Notes under the pieces: generated by a model | What the model was told of the DNA's origin: nothing | Seen by the model: the letters and a program-made list of their open reading frames with translations, nothing else | Databases searched by the model: none | Translations under genes and position numbers: made by a program | Shown: positions 10,342 to 20,746 of the stretch, one piece after another | Position numbering within the stretch: the first letter of the stretch is position 1 | How the letters are laid out: every line of letters begins with the position of its first letter | NCBI GenBank assembly: GCA_023055425.1 | Contig: JALGPY010000015.1 | Span: 434,001 to 498,000, forward strand | Source: Linanthus parryae | Taxonomy: Eukaryota; Streptophyta; Magnoliopsida; Ericales; Polemoniaceae | DNA: 64,000 bases | Direction: 5' to 3'

Positions 10342-12785
10342 AATACCCCCACACTACCTTTTGCGCGTCCCGAGCAAAATAAAAAGAAATATCCTCACTC
10401 TACGAACTTTCAATCCACCGTTGTGCATACAATTTTACTAGCCATGAGACACAAACAACTCACACACACGACTATGCAATCTACATGCTCTATACAATGC
10501 AACTCGATTATTAAACAATGCAAACATTGAAACAACGCAATTTTTTTTTAGTTAGAGATTGGGCAATCTCAAAAAGTAAACCGGCAAGTCATAAGGCTCT
10601 CATATTCCCTCGGAAGTTCTATAACTTTGGTGATCGGTAGAACTTGCGGCCAGTTTCGTTAGACAGAACGGGCACGAACACAAAATATGTTGCTTCCGCA
10701 CACTCATCAAACGTATCCCTAGCACTTACCTTCCGAGCTATTTATCCACGGGTTAAATTGCTGACGGTTTAGGACGGGTAGGATAGGATATTTAGAAGCG
10801 TAGTCCTAGACGTCATGATCTAACTCACAAAACCCGATTCTCACACTCCCTCACCAAAATCCTAGGAACCACACCGAATCTCACTACTCCGGCCCTCATT
10901 CCCTCAATCTTGGTGCAACGCCGTTCTCGCGGCCACAAATGTGAAGAAGTGATCTCGAACATTAGCTAATCTCCCCGGTCTTCAATTTCAAGCTTGCTCC
11001 TTTATTCCCTTTCAATTTCACTTTCACTTTCTATTTTACTCTCTTTTTTTTTCATTTCCACACAATAACATTAAGCACATGGAGCCGACAATACAATAGT
11101 AATATCCGAGGAGATCAAATATCAGAATTAGATAACATGGGGGTGGAATGTGTCAAATTAGTGATGTAGCATAGATGTCGACACCCCCACACTTGATGCA
11201 AAGCAAATCACGAACCCAGTAGTCAATGTGTAAACGTGCTTTTCCAACCGATCCTCCTCATCACCTAAGATATAGAGAATATAAATAAAGCATAAGCACG
11301 ACCTCCTATAAGATCAACCAACCCCCACCCCATGACGTGCGGAAGAAATATCACGCACTACGGTACTCCACATGTGATCGTGGTGTAAGGACACGACTCA
11401 CCGCCACACCGAAGTGTGCTACCGTCTCTAACTCACCCTCACATCCCCTCAAAAGACGACATGTAAGAGAATCCACATAAGATGTATCAAATCAGCTCAC
11501 CCTCATCAAACCTCCCTAACTCAACTCCCTCTATCATGACGCATAGGAAAGGACCATTCTAACAAGTGATGAAAGTCACAATGAAAGGCTTCCTAGGCTA
11601 GAGGTTGTGAATAAAAGGGGTAAACGGATCAATAGGGGTAACTAGTGGACCTAGGAGATGGAGACGGGACGTGAGGCCCCCATAAACATCACTCGCACAG
11701 CTGTTCCGTTGCCACTACGAGGAGGGTTGACGACTACCTAAGTGACGGTGGTGTAGCGCTAGTAGGATAACCAGTCTGAGAGGCAGCTACTCGCTTTTCT
11801 AATGTGCATTAGCCCTATAAGTCTTCCTACTCCAGATTCCCGCGTCTACCTCACCTCATATTTTCATACTCCTAAGGAATTCTATCATTAAGCCCTCTCC
11901 ACATTCACTCTCTTCGATTGCCCTTTCTCAAAAGTTATCAATTTTTTTTATGACTTTTGATTTTTATTTTTTTTTTATACTTTCCAACTCTATGCTTTTG
12001 GCCAACTCGATTAAGCACATGTTTTGGGTAGGGGACTCAATAAAGTAAAAGTGCTAATAAAATGCATAAAATACACAATCCTACCACAAACCAACACAAT
12101 ACGAACACATAACTATATGTAACAAGGCGATGCAAACAAAGACATGGCTAGTGAAAGTAGATACAAAACCCCCCACACTTAAGCGTTTCGTTGTCCTCAA
12201 CGAATTTAGAGATAAAGAAGGAGGACTCATCGCGTAAATGTGCAGGCGGTGGATTTCAACATTTATTGATCGGAATGTAGATACAAGAGAGAGAGTTAGA
12301 GGTACTTGGGTGCCCGGACCTACATGGGGACCGTTGCCGCGAAATTGCAACAAGAAGGGGTCTTGTGGACCGTTGACAATTTCCGGAGAAGTCTCTACGC
12401 GCCCGCATTCCGATGTGCGGCTAAGATATAAAATGTATCCCACTCATGCGTATGGCACTCAACATATTGGGACTGCTTCTCGACCTCGAGCAATTCTCTA
12501 TATCTTTTATGCATACTCCTGTGGGGTATTTTCTTTCCACAAGTTCGTGCAATCTCTAACACGCACATCAAGAAGGGGAATCCGGTGCGTCTTCTGTACC
12601 TGTGTACCTGCACACTGATTAAAAAAATAAGTCCACTCTCTCTCACCCCTCATAGTCAAATATAGAGAACTCATAAATAAATAAATAAATACAAAAATCA
12701 AAACGCATCCTACTCTACATGGGTTGCCTCCCAAGCAGCGCTTGTTATTTAAGGTCGACGGCCCGACCATGTTACCTCTGCCACC
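10342..12785 (-). other. Non-coding 3' interior of the nested element (pol missing)
   Basis: No domain-bearing frame was found. Just after the gag-protease stop on the minus strand is GCGCTGCTTGGGAGGCAACC (about 12745-12725), a block I associate with the region after pol in Athila-like elements. The pol gene therefore looks cleanly removed, with gag-protease joined to the post-pol untranslated region. The rest is AT-rich with short repeats, including a T-run at about 11948-11980 and at 12680 a TAAA run. Confidence 0.7.
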
Positions 12786-14963
12786 TCACGAGGGTGGTCT
12801 GGCACATTGTGCCGCTTCCAACTTTGCTTTCCTGTGCTGAATTTGAAGCACTGCTTTTTGAGCTTGCACAGCTGATGGCTTGTTCCTTTCCCAATAATCG
12901 GGTGGATCCCCTTGCGACAACTCTGGGATTTGGCGCTTCACAGGCACAGAAAATGGAACCCCTGGCTGATACTCCCACGAGTATTGGGGCGTCGGTTTGA
13001 AGACCCGAAACGTCTCCATGTCATCATTAACCCTCATAATAAGCTCCCCATTCTCTACGTCAATGAGAGTACGACCAGTCGCTAGGAACGGTCTGCCCAA
13101 AATGATAGGCACATCACCTGCTGGCATATCCAATATAACAAAATCCGCAGGAATTATAAGGCTGCCGACCCTCACTAGGACATCCTGTATCATCCCACAA
13201 GCTCTCTTGGATGATCTGTCTGCAAATTGGAGAGTGATACAAGTTCTTGAAGGCTCCCCCACACTTAGCTTTTTGAATACCGACAACGGCATCAAATTCA
13301 CGCTCGCTCCCAAATCACAGAGAGCCCTTCCCGTGTAGGCATCACCCAAGGTAGCTTCAATGACAAAACTACCTGGGTCCTTCTTTTTCTTAGGTAGCCC
13401 ATGCAAAACACATGAACTAACCTGTTCATTTAAGTTCACTCTTTGAAATTCATCCACTGCTTTTTTACCTAGGACTGCATCTTTAATAAACTTTGCATAT
13501 TTTGGCATCTTTTGAAGTGCCTCAATCAACGGAATATTAATGTGAAGTTTTGAGAACACATTTAGAAAACGCCTGTATTCCTCAGAGTCGTCTTTCTTCT
13601 TCCTAGTACGCAAAGGAAATGGTATTTCTGGAGAAGAAGAAGGAGATGGAAGTGGTACCTCAGTAGATTTCTCTGCATCCTGGTGAGTCATGCCCTTTGA
13701 TTGGGGGATCATGACAGGTGTCTTCTCAGAATCGAAGACTTCATGTTCCTTTGCCTTAGATGTTGTAGCTCTGGCATGACTCGGATATGGTGGATCCTCA
13801 AGTTTAATACCACTTCGAGTTGTGATGGCTTGAGCTTGCTCCTCAGAAGTATGAACAATGTTGCTTGGTGCTCTTTGTTCGATTTTCTCTTTCAGATCTT
13901 TTATTTCTGCTTGAGCCACCTGAAGTGCAATTGCCAAAGAGCTGACATGTGTGGACATGTCCGTCATGTGCTGAGCCATTACCTTTATTATCCCTGTCAT
14001 CTCGGACAAATCAGAAGGTGGTACTGGCTGCTGCTGATGCATCTCTGGACTAGCTACTTCATGCACTACCTCCACCGCATTCACCTGAACCATGCTATGT
14101 GCCAGTGAGCTATGCTTCATCGGTTCGTGATGTTGGAACTCATAATCCAAGCTCTCCTCTTGCTCAACCACACGTCTCATCAACTCATATGCACCGTCAA
14201 CATCACATTTGAACAAGAAACTGCCCCCATCTTCTCTATCAATCTTGTCTTTGTCAAGCATTCCAAGTGCATCATAGAAGACCTGTATGATCTGGCTTTT
14301 TGCAATGCCATGGTTGGGGCATTTGCGTAGCAAGAAGTTGAGACGCTCCCATGCTTTGACCATGGATTCATTTTGCTTTTGCCTGAATGACCAAATCTCG
14401 TTCTGCAGCTGAATCATGCGTGAGATGGGAAAGAATTTACTCATGAACTGGGAGGCACAGTCTTTCCATGTCTTGATTGAGTTGGATGGCAATGAATCCA
14501 GCCAATCCATAGCAGCTCCCTTGAGGCAATGGGGGAAGAGCATCAGTTTGAGCGCTTCAGATGTGACCCCACTATATCGGATTAGCCCACAATGGCTCTG
14601 AAATCTCCCAATGAAATCATGTGGGTCTTCCTCATATGTACCGGCAAATGTGCACTGTTCCTGAGTGAAGTGAATTGTGCTCAGCTTTAGACAGAAGCTT
14701 TCTGCCTGAATTGGTGGAACCAAAATTGCTGGCTCCCTTCCTCTAAGATCCGCCTCAAATGCCTGGATTATTGCTTTCCCAGAACGGTTATATGGCATTA
14801 AGGTCGGATGCGGTCTCGATGTTGCCGCCAGTGCTTTCTCTACGGCTGAAGCTACCATAGCTTGCAGCTGCTCCGTTGTGAGGCTAATCAGCCCTTGGCC
14901 TTCCGCCATAGCTACCTGAGAAAACAACACTAGCACACCCGTGAGGTAAACATATAGTAACAA
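12786..14963 (-). CDS. Retrotransposon gag-protease protein (725 aa frame, no pol)
   Basis: The intact frame on the minus strand probably starts at the second Met (14909, MAEGQG), since the first 18 codons are hydrophobic leader-like sequence; that gives about 707 aa. Residues about 140-240 form the retrotransposon gag domain (AAMDWLDSLPSNSIKTWKDC, RMIQLQNEIWSFRQKQNESM, LLRKCPNHG). A Gln/Glu-rich linker follows. Residues about 550-680 form a retroviral-type aspartic protease (ALCDLGASVNLMPL with the DLG active site, and IILGRPFLATGRTLIDVENG). No CCHC knuckle was seen. The frame stops at 12786, where reverse transcriptase would normally follow. There are no nonsense codons, which fits the low LTR divergence. 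The product would form virus-like particles in the cytoplasm. Confidence 0.9.
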   Translation of the reverse strand: MLLYVYLTGVLVLFSQVAMAEGQGLISLTTEQLQAMVASAVEKALAATSRPHPTLMPYNRSGKAIIQAFEADLRGREPAILVPPIQAESFCLKLSTIHFTQEQCTFAGTYEEDPHDFIGRFQSHCGLIRYSGVTSEALKLMLFPHCLKGAAMDWLDSLPSNSIKTWKDCASQFMSKFFPISRMIQLQNEIWSFRQKQNESMVKAWERLNFLLRKCPNHGIAKSQIIQVFYDALGMLDKDKIDREDGGSFLFKCDVDGAYELMRRVVEQEESLDYEFQHHEPMKHSSLAHSMVQVNAVEVVHEVASPEMHQQQPVPPSDLSEMTGIIKVMAQHMTDMSTHVSSLAIALQVAQAEIKDLKEKIEQRAPSNIVHTSEEQAQAITTRSGIKLEDPPYPSHARATTSKAKEHEVFDSEKTPVMIPQSKGMTHQDAEKSTEVPLPSPSSSPEIPFPLRTRKKKDDSEEYRRFLNVFSKLHINIPLIEALQKMPKYAKFIKDAVLGKKAVDEFQRVNLNEQVSSCVLHGLPKKKKDPGSFVIEATLGDAYTGRALCDLGASVNLMPLSVFKKLSVGEPSRTCITLQFADRSSKRACGMIQDVLVRVGSLIIPADFVILDMPAGDVPIILGRPFLATGRTLIDVENGELIMRVNDDMETFRVFKPTPQYSWEYQPGVPFSVPVKRQIPELSQGDPPDYWERNKPSAVQAQKAVLQIQHRKAKLEAAQCARPPS

Positions 14964-15019
14964 AAAGAAAAATAAAACAAAAACTCTAAACTAATTTCTA
15001 ACTAACCAATCTACCGCTG

Positions 15020-15037
15020 TCCCCGGAAACGGCGCCA
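15020..15037 (-). other. Primer-binding site (tRNA-Asp type)
   Basis: Read on the minus strand, TGGCGCCGTTTCCGGGGA lies six bases after the LTR end. It matches the 3' end of plant tRNA-Asp(GUC) except for one base (T for G at position 11), from my memory of that tRNA. tRNA-Asp priming is usual for Athila/Tat gypsy elements and fixes the transcription direction as minus. Confidence 0.85.
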
Positions 15038-15043
15038 AAAACT

Positions 15044-17276
15044 TGACACGATTTCTTACGTGTATACGCAAGTGCACGGTCGAAGTAATAAAGTTTGAGT
15101 ATTAAAACTCAGGTTGTCGAACCCACAGGGACAGTCTTGTGATTATTTAGTTAAGCAAATTAATTCAAAGTGAAGTAACAAGAGGAAAAGTTGTGATTTA
15201 AGGAGTCGTCACCCTCAAACAAGTGACTGAAATTAAATAAACAAAACTAACTAATATTTTTATTATTTTATGATTAATATGAATATGGAGAACACTAGAT
15301 AGTTTTAGGGTCCCTAGGGCATTTAGACATTTCCGGGCTATGATTTAAAACACTCTACCTACGTCTAGTCATACCGGGTCACAATCATTACGATCTTCTG
15401 TCGATCTCACGTAAATCTACGTTTCGGTATATTTCGGGTCCTCGCGGTCCACCTCCGTCTACCGTTACGTTCTAGTCAGCTAGCCAGGTTCACTCACCGG
15501 GTCCTGTCGGTCCACCGATTACGCTAATCCTAACAACGTCTAACTGAAACAACCCACTCACGGTCATTCAAGTCTCTATCTCCTGTCGGTCTCAAGAAAC
15601 TACAAGAATGTCAACAATGTTCTTCACGAATCCGGGTTATGTTCACTGTCGTGCAACAAACCTAGATAACTAGCATGTATTGGGTGATCAAACCAAACAA
15701 ACTAAGAGTTAAGAACAAGAACTTGTCAAATAACTAGAACAATACGTAGAATTGAGTTCAAGACATGAATCAAATACACAAATCCGGAAAATCTAAACAA
15801 ACCCTAGTTCTCCATAAACTATCTAGCAATAAGAGATTTAGCTAGACATAACCTTGTTTAGCTTTACAAAGTTCTCCATAAAATTGATAAAACGAGAGAG
15901 GGAAGAGATCAAACGCGAAATCAGAGCTCCGACGCGAATCCGAGCTTGAGTCCCGTGGTCTTCGTCCTTGTCTTCTTTCTGCCCTATTTTTTTTTTTTCC
16001 TCACTTGCGTGAATGAAGAATGCCACCCCCCGTGTATTAATGAATGCCATCCCCATCCATCAGCCCCGTTCCTCCTTGATGTAGGAAACTTATCTTTTTT
16101 TTTTCACTTTTTACCCCTTAAATTCCTCTCTGGTCCTTGGAACCTGCTAGGGTTTTTAAATAAACCCAACCCACGCATTAAAAGCACAGACCCGCGCCTT
16201 TAGCTTCTCCTGATCGCACGACCTTCTCTCTGATCGTGAGAAGCAGAGAGTTTGCTCTCTTTCTCGCTGCAAAATCCGACCAAGTGTTCTCCTCTAATCG
16301 CACGACCTGGGTAGGTGGTCGTGCGATCTCCTGGCGCCTCCTGAGCTGCGCTATTTTCTCTTCTTCTTCCTCCCTCCGTTCTCTGTCTTTTGCTGCTGGG
16401 TTTTCTTCTCGCGAGGTCAGAGGTCTGTTCCTGAATAGTTGCTGGTCGGTGATCAGCAGGTGTTGGCTTCGGTTATGGAGATGGGTTTGGTTTGCAATCG
16501 GTGATTTCAGGTGAAGGCCAGGTCTGGTTAATTGGGTGATTGGGTTGGGTGTACTTCGCAGGTTGTAGGTGAAATTGGTGGTAATGGTGGTAGCTTGGTA
16601 ATGGTGGATTGTTGGAGGAATTGAGGTGGTGTTGTACAGTGGGTTTAGAAGGTTGATTCTGGGTTGTATTGGAGGTTAGTGAATCGGGGATTGGGTAATG
16701 TATTTGGGTGAATGGTGTTAAGGTGAAATGGTGAGTTAAAGGTCTGGGTTTAGGAGGGCTAATTGATGGAGGTTAGTTTGATTATGGAACAGAGGGTATT
16801 GAAGTCAGGTTTGGGTAGTGTAGGTTTGTGAAGATGGTTTAGGGGTTGGTTATGGTCTGTTAGGAGGTGATTGAGGGTGAATTGGTTGTATTTGGAGAAG
16901 GTGCAGGTAGTATTAGGTGGAAAATGGGAGTTTAATTGGTTAAGCTAGGGTTTGTAATCTGCTTGTTTCTACTCTTCTCATTTCTTTGCTCCAATTTCTT
17001 GAGCTTCTAATCGATTCCGAAGTTCGTTCTCAACCCCGTTCCACGCTCCTGAGCCTCCGTCACCTGAGATCACACAACTACAAGATACCGGGCATAAAAT
17101 ATGACAATTACTAGCTCAAATCAACTCGAAAACGCCCGAACTAATCAAATAAGCACAACTAGCTCAAGTACTCAAACATTTCAATATCATAGCCTATTTC
17201 TCATGTATTTTACCCGGAAATCATGCAAAACGGTAAGCTTTAAAGTGTAAATATAACACCGTAAACGGGGTTATCA
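15044..17276 (-). repeat. 5' LTR of the nested gag-protease element
   Basis: Near-identical copy of 8112-10341. Differences I could see include changes at the ACTCA(T/G)GTT, AGTCTTG(A/T)GA, ACA(T/C)TCTACC, CAA(C/T)GTTC, GGCCA(T/G)GTC and CCAC(A/G)CTCC positions, one G insertion in GACCTGGGTAGG, and T-run length changes. This is about 0.5% divergence, implying recent insertion. It ends GGGGTTATCA next to TGGTC. Confidence 0.93.
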
Positions 17277-19588
17277 TGGTCGTAGTAATTTGGCAGTTGC
17301 AGATTTTTGAAAACGTTGAATTTCACTTTTTCCTCGTTAATCTGCATGGTCAGCTCCCCGCTCTTGCAGTTTATCATTGCTTCGCCCGTGGCCAAAAATG
17401 GCCTGCCAAGTATGAGCGGTACCTCCCCCGCCTCCATGTCCAGGATGACGAAATCTGCCGGAAAAATCAGCTCACCGACTTTGACCAGAATATCCTCGAT
17501 AACCCCATAGGCCTGTTTTACGGACCTGTCTGCCATCTGCAGCATGATTCTGGTGGGTCGGGGTTCACCGACTTTCAAACTCTTGAAAATCGTTAATGGC
17601 ATCAGGTTGATGCTGGCCCCCAGGTCACACAGAGCCTTTCCTGTGTAAGCATTACCTAGGGTGACCGGTATAACAAAACTGCCAGGATCCTTTCTCTTCC
17701 TCGGTAGCCCATTCTTCACACAATTGCTCACTTCTGCCGTCAGGTTTATGGTCTCGAAATCGCTCATCCGCCTCCTCCCATACAAGATGTCCTTGAGGAA
17801 TTTGGCATAAGTGGGCATCTTAGCCAAAGCCTCGGCAAAAGGTATGTTGATCTGCAGCTGCTTGAACATCTCGAGAAACCTGGCGTAGTCCTTGCTGTCG
17901 TCCCTCTTTCGTGTTTTCAAGGGGTATGGCACCTCCTTGGAGACAGGTACAGTTTCTGCACCTGTTTCGTTATGCACTGCATCCTGCTCAACCGAGCCCT
18001 TCGGCTGGGGGCGGTCGATTGTGCTGTTATCCTGGCCCGACAAGTTGCGTTCTAATTCTTTCGAATTTTCTGCGCAAGCGTGGCTAGGATACGGTGGATC
18101 CTGCAGTGCCAATCCACTCCGAGTGGAGATAGCATTGATCTGAGCCCGTGGATTGTTTACTGTATTCGAGAGTAGGTTTCCTGGCTGTCTCTCCCTTAGC
18201 TGCTGTGCTAACTGCCCCACTTGTACTTCCAAAGCGCGCAGTGACGTTTTGGTTGTCTGCATGTCTGCCGTCAGGGCGTCCATGTGCTTGAACCGGGACT
18301 CCATGGTCTGGAACATGGACTCGATCTTTTTCATCTGAGCGTCGTACTGCTGTGCAGATGGGCCCGACTGAGCCTGCTGCGTCGGTGCAGCCTGCTGGGC
18401 TGGTGGCCTGTGCTGGAACCCTGGTGCATAAACTGCTGCATTCGGGTTTCCGTACCGGAACCCGGGATGGTCTCTCGTACCCGGTCGGTACCGGCTCAGG
18501 TCCCACTGCTGCTGTACGTAATTGCTGTCCTCGGTCCTCAGTTCCTCAATGGCTGTGTCCAAATCGGGTTCTTCGACTACTGCCACAGTCTTCTTATCCG
18601 AGTAGACTTTCTTGACCAAGCCATGAACCATCTTGGCCAGGTTGTCTATCCGGTCATCCTCTGTTGGTACGGCTCTAGCCGACAACCTGCGATCGTCAAA
18701 CAGTCGGGTGTCCTGCTTGGCTAACTGCTTCATCAGGTCATACGCACCTTCTTTGTCCACGTGATACAAGAAGTTTCCCCCGGCCTCTCTGTCAATCCTG
18801 TCGGCGTTCTCCCTGTCAAGGGCGTGGTAGAAAACCTGCAGGATCTTTGCATCTCCAAAACCGTGGTTCGGGCACCGTTTGACCAATCTCATGAGCCTGT
18901 CCCATGCGTCCACCATTGTCTCTCCCATCTTCTGTTTGAATGACAGAATCTCGCTCTGTAACTGTATGACTCGGGAGGCGGGATAGAACTTTGCCAGAAA
19001 ATCTAGAAAATCTGCGACACACTCCTCCCATGTGGTGATGGATCGGGGTGGTCGGGATTCGAGCCAGTCTTTGGCCACTCCGTATAGGCAGTATGGGAAT
19101 AAGATCAGCATGAGTGCCTCTGACTCTACCCCCTTGTATCGGACCTTGTTGCACTAATCCTCGAATTTCCCGATAAAATCGTTCGGGTCTTCGTCGGCCC
19201 TGCCATGAAACGGGCAGAGAGTCTGTACCGTTTGGATGGTGGAGGGTTTGATGTCAAAGTGCTCGGCGGTGATCTCGGGAACCACAATAGCTCGCTCATT
19301 CCCCCCGGTGGGGACTTCGAAATTTTCCACCAACGCTCTCCCAGATCGGTTATATGTTCTCTGGTTGCTTCGGGCAGCAAGTCCCGCTGTGACAAGTTCC
19401 TCGATGTACCGAGCCATCAGGGCTGGGGTACGTGTATCTCGTTCCTGCCCACCGGCTTCAGTGTTCTCGGGCGTATCTCTCTGGTTGGTTGCCATTCTGC
19501 TTTCTCGGTTTCTGCGGTTCTGTTCGGTGTACAGTTTTTCTGGGTTGTCGAGTGGTGGCACCAAATCGCGAGGCAATCTGGGCATCAA
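17277..19588 (-). pseudogene. Gypsy gag-protease of the outer element, with an in-frame stop
   Basis: The minus-strand frame from Met at 19588 reads through the gag domain (FPYCLYGVAKDWLESRP, RVIQLQSEILSFKQKMGETM, VKRCPNHGFG). It continues through a Gln/Pro linker to an aspartic protease (ALCDLGASINLMPL, LILGRPFLATGEAMINCKSG). A TAG at 19156-19154 interrupts gag (GKFED*CNKVRYKG) with the frame unchanged on both sides, so it is a simple nonsense mutation. A 9-bp direct duplication near 19000 repeats Asp-Phe-Leu (VADFLDFLAKFYP). The frame continues at 8111 after the nested insertion. It is related to but clearly diverged from the nested element's gag-protease. Confidence 0.88.
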
Positions 19589-20286
19589 CTGAACAGTCCT
19601 AAAAACACAGATTCAAAAACGCAGTGAGATAAAAAGAAAAATAACAAAACTGAAAAATAAACAAAAACTCAGAAAACTAATTCTGACAACTAAATAGACC
19701 CTAAATTACGGAATCTGCCATCGGTCCACCGACTTTGGCAAAAAGTCAAACTGGCTGCGTATATACGCAAGGCTGCGTATATACGCAACCAGGGGCCAAA
19801 ATCCTCCCACCTCCACCTTCCCTGCCTGCGAATATACGCAAGGCTGCGTATATACGCAAGGCTGCGTATATACGCAAGCAGGGAAGGTGGTGGTGGCCCT
19901 GCTTGGTCCTTTGGTGGGCCCGGTTGGGTCTCCTGGGTCCCACTCTTCTGCCCGATGCTCCCGGTTTGCCTTCCTTGGTATTCTCCTGCTTTTCTGTGTT
20001 CCCATCTTGGCCCGATCTTGTGCACGTTTCCCGAGACGGTCCCGGCTTGGTCCCGGCACGCTTCCCGATGCACCTTCCGAACCTGTTCCTGAAAAGGCAA
20101 CATGAACGAAAACCCGCGATCATATCCAAATAAAGCAATAAATAAGCAGGAATCCAGAAAGTACAAATAAACATCTCGTTCTAAATTCCCGAGGCATACT
20201 AAGGCAATTTCCGGCAAAATACGCTATTTCCGGCACAAACACTCGTGAAATCAGGCTAAAAGATAACCCCTAATTGGGCGTTATCA
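19589..20286 (-). repeat. Remnant 5' LTR/leader of the outer gypsy element
   Basis: It begins TGATAACGCCC on the minus strand at 20286, similar to the nested LTR start TGATAACCCC, and abuts copia sequence after a run of ten C (20287-20296). No primer-binding site is visible before gag. It contains the palindromic array at 19756-19876. Open frames here are by-products of the repeats. Confidence 0.6.
19756..19876. repeat. Palindromic TGCGTATATACGCA repeats within a hairpin
   Basis: There are five copies of the 14-bp perfect palindrome TGCGTATATACGCA (one with GCGAATATACGC), two at about 19756-19790 and three at about 19826-19876. The triplet is enclosed by a 13-bp inverted repeat, CCACCTTCCCTGC (19813-19825) and GCAGGGAAGGTGG (19878-19890), so the region can form nested hairpins. 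Confidence 0.9.
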
Positions 20287-20296
20287 CCCCCCCCCC

Positions 20297-20741
20297 AAAC
20301 ATCACAATGAACTAAATCAAAAGCAGCTGAAGAGACAGATTGACTCTTAGAGAAGGGTAATGCTGGTTGTTTTGCTAACGGTCATCGAAGAAAAGCAAAT
20401 GTTCGCTTTCAAGTGAACCAAGGTTTCGACTAGAAACAAGTTTGCGTAAGACACCAAAAAAAGCATGGCCAAGCCTAGAATTCCAAATACTACGAGAAAG
20501 TGATACACGTGATCTTACAGAAGCACCAGACTACGTCACAGAGGCAAGTGGAAGCTTCAGACTAGAGAGCTCATATAACCGTCCATTATTCTGACCAATT
20601 TCGAGAATCTTCTCCATCTCGGGATCTTGCACACTGCAACCCCAAGAAGAAAAGTCACATGAAGTCTAAGTTCACATATTTGACCAACATATACCATATT
20701 TGAAGTGAGATCAGGAACCAAGACAATATCCGGGAGTGACA
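20297..20741 (-). pseudogene. Ty1/copia fragment: end of protease region and GAG-pre-integrase
   Basis: Minus-strand code reads LSLPDIVLVPDLTSN, then, with frameshifts, a GAG-pre-integrase-like stretch (LGHA, LRKLVSSRNLGSLES, KQP). It ends at Phe-Asp-Leu-Val-His before the outer gypsy LTR at 20286. Across the 15.6-kb chromovirus insertion it joins in frame to 36322 and up (GHVSQDNLSLPDI). This shows that both pieces are one copia element. Confidence 0.8.
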
Positions 20742-20746
20742 AGTTA

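Larger units (their letters stand above)
8112..17276 (-). mobile_element. Complete, young gag-protease-only (pol-less) gypsy retrotransposon, 9165 bp
   Basis: Two LTRs of 2230 and 2233 bp (8112-10341 and 15044-17276) are near identical, with about a dozen differences by eye. The element is flanked by the perfect 5-bp duplication TGGTC (8107-8111 and 17277-17281). It has a tRNA-Asp type primer site next to the right LTR and a purine tract next to the left LTR, so it reads on the minus strand. The 4.7-kb interior holds one gag-protease reading frame and 2.4 kb of non-coding DNA. No reverse transcriptase, RNase H or integrase is present. It must have moved using enzymes supplied in trans. This matches the class described as terminal-repeat elements with GAG (TR-GAG), here with a protease as well. 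Confidence 0.93.
7477..20286 (-). mobile_element. Decayed Ty3/gypsy element (Athila/Tat-like), split by two insertions
   Basis: The minus-strand LTR start (TGATAACGCCC) is at 20286, within a copia reading frame. Gag-protease code runs 19588-17277, jumps over the nested element (8112-17276), and continues at 8111-7477 into the start of reverse transcriptase. There it is cut by the plus-strand element. I could not find a primer-binding site between 19589 and 20286, and only about 0.7 kb separates the LTR start from gag. Part of the 5' LTR and leader is therefore probably deleted. Coding lesions (below) show it is dead. Confidence 0.75.

Noticed and set aside
12081..12770. Several frames after the gag-protease stop
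   Set aside because: They overlap on both strands, lack any gypsy domain, and sit in the non-coding 3' interior of the nested element.
19690..20217. 175-aa frame in the outer gypsy leader
   Set aside because: It is built from the palindromic repeats (repeated Ala-Tyr-Ile-Arg-Ser) and has no domain.
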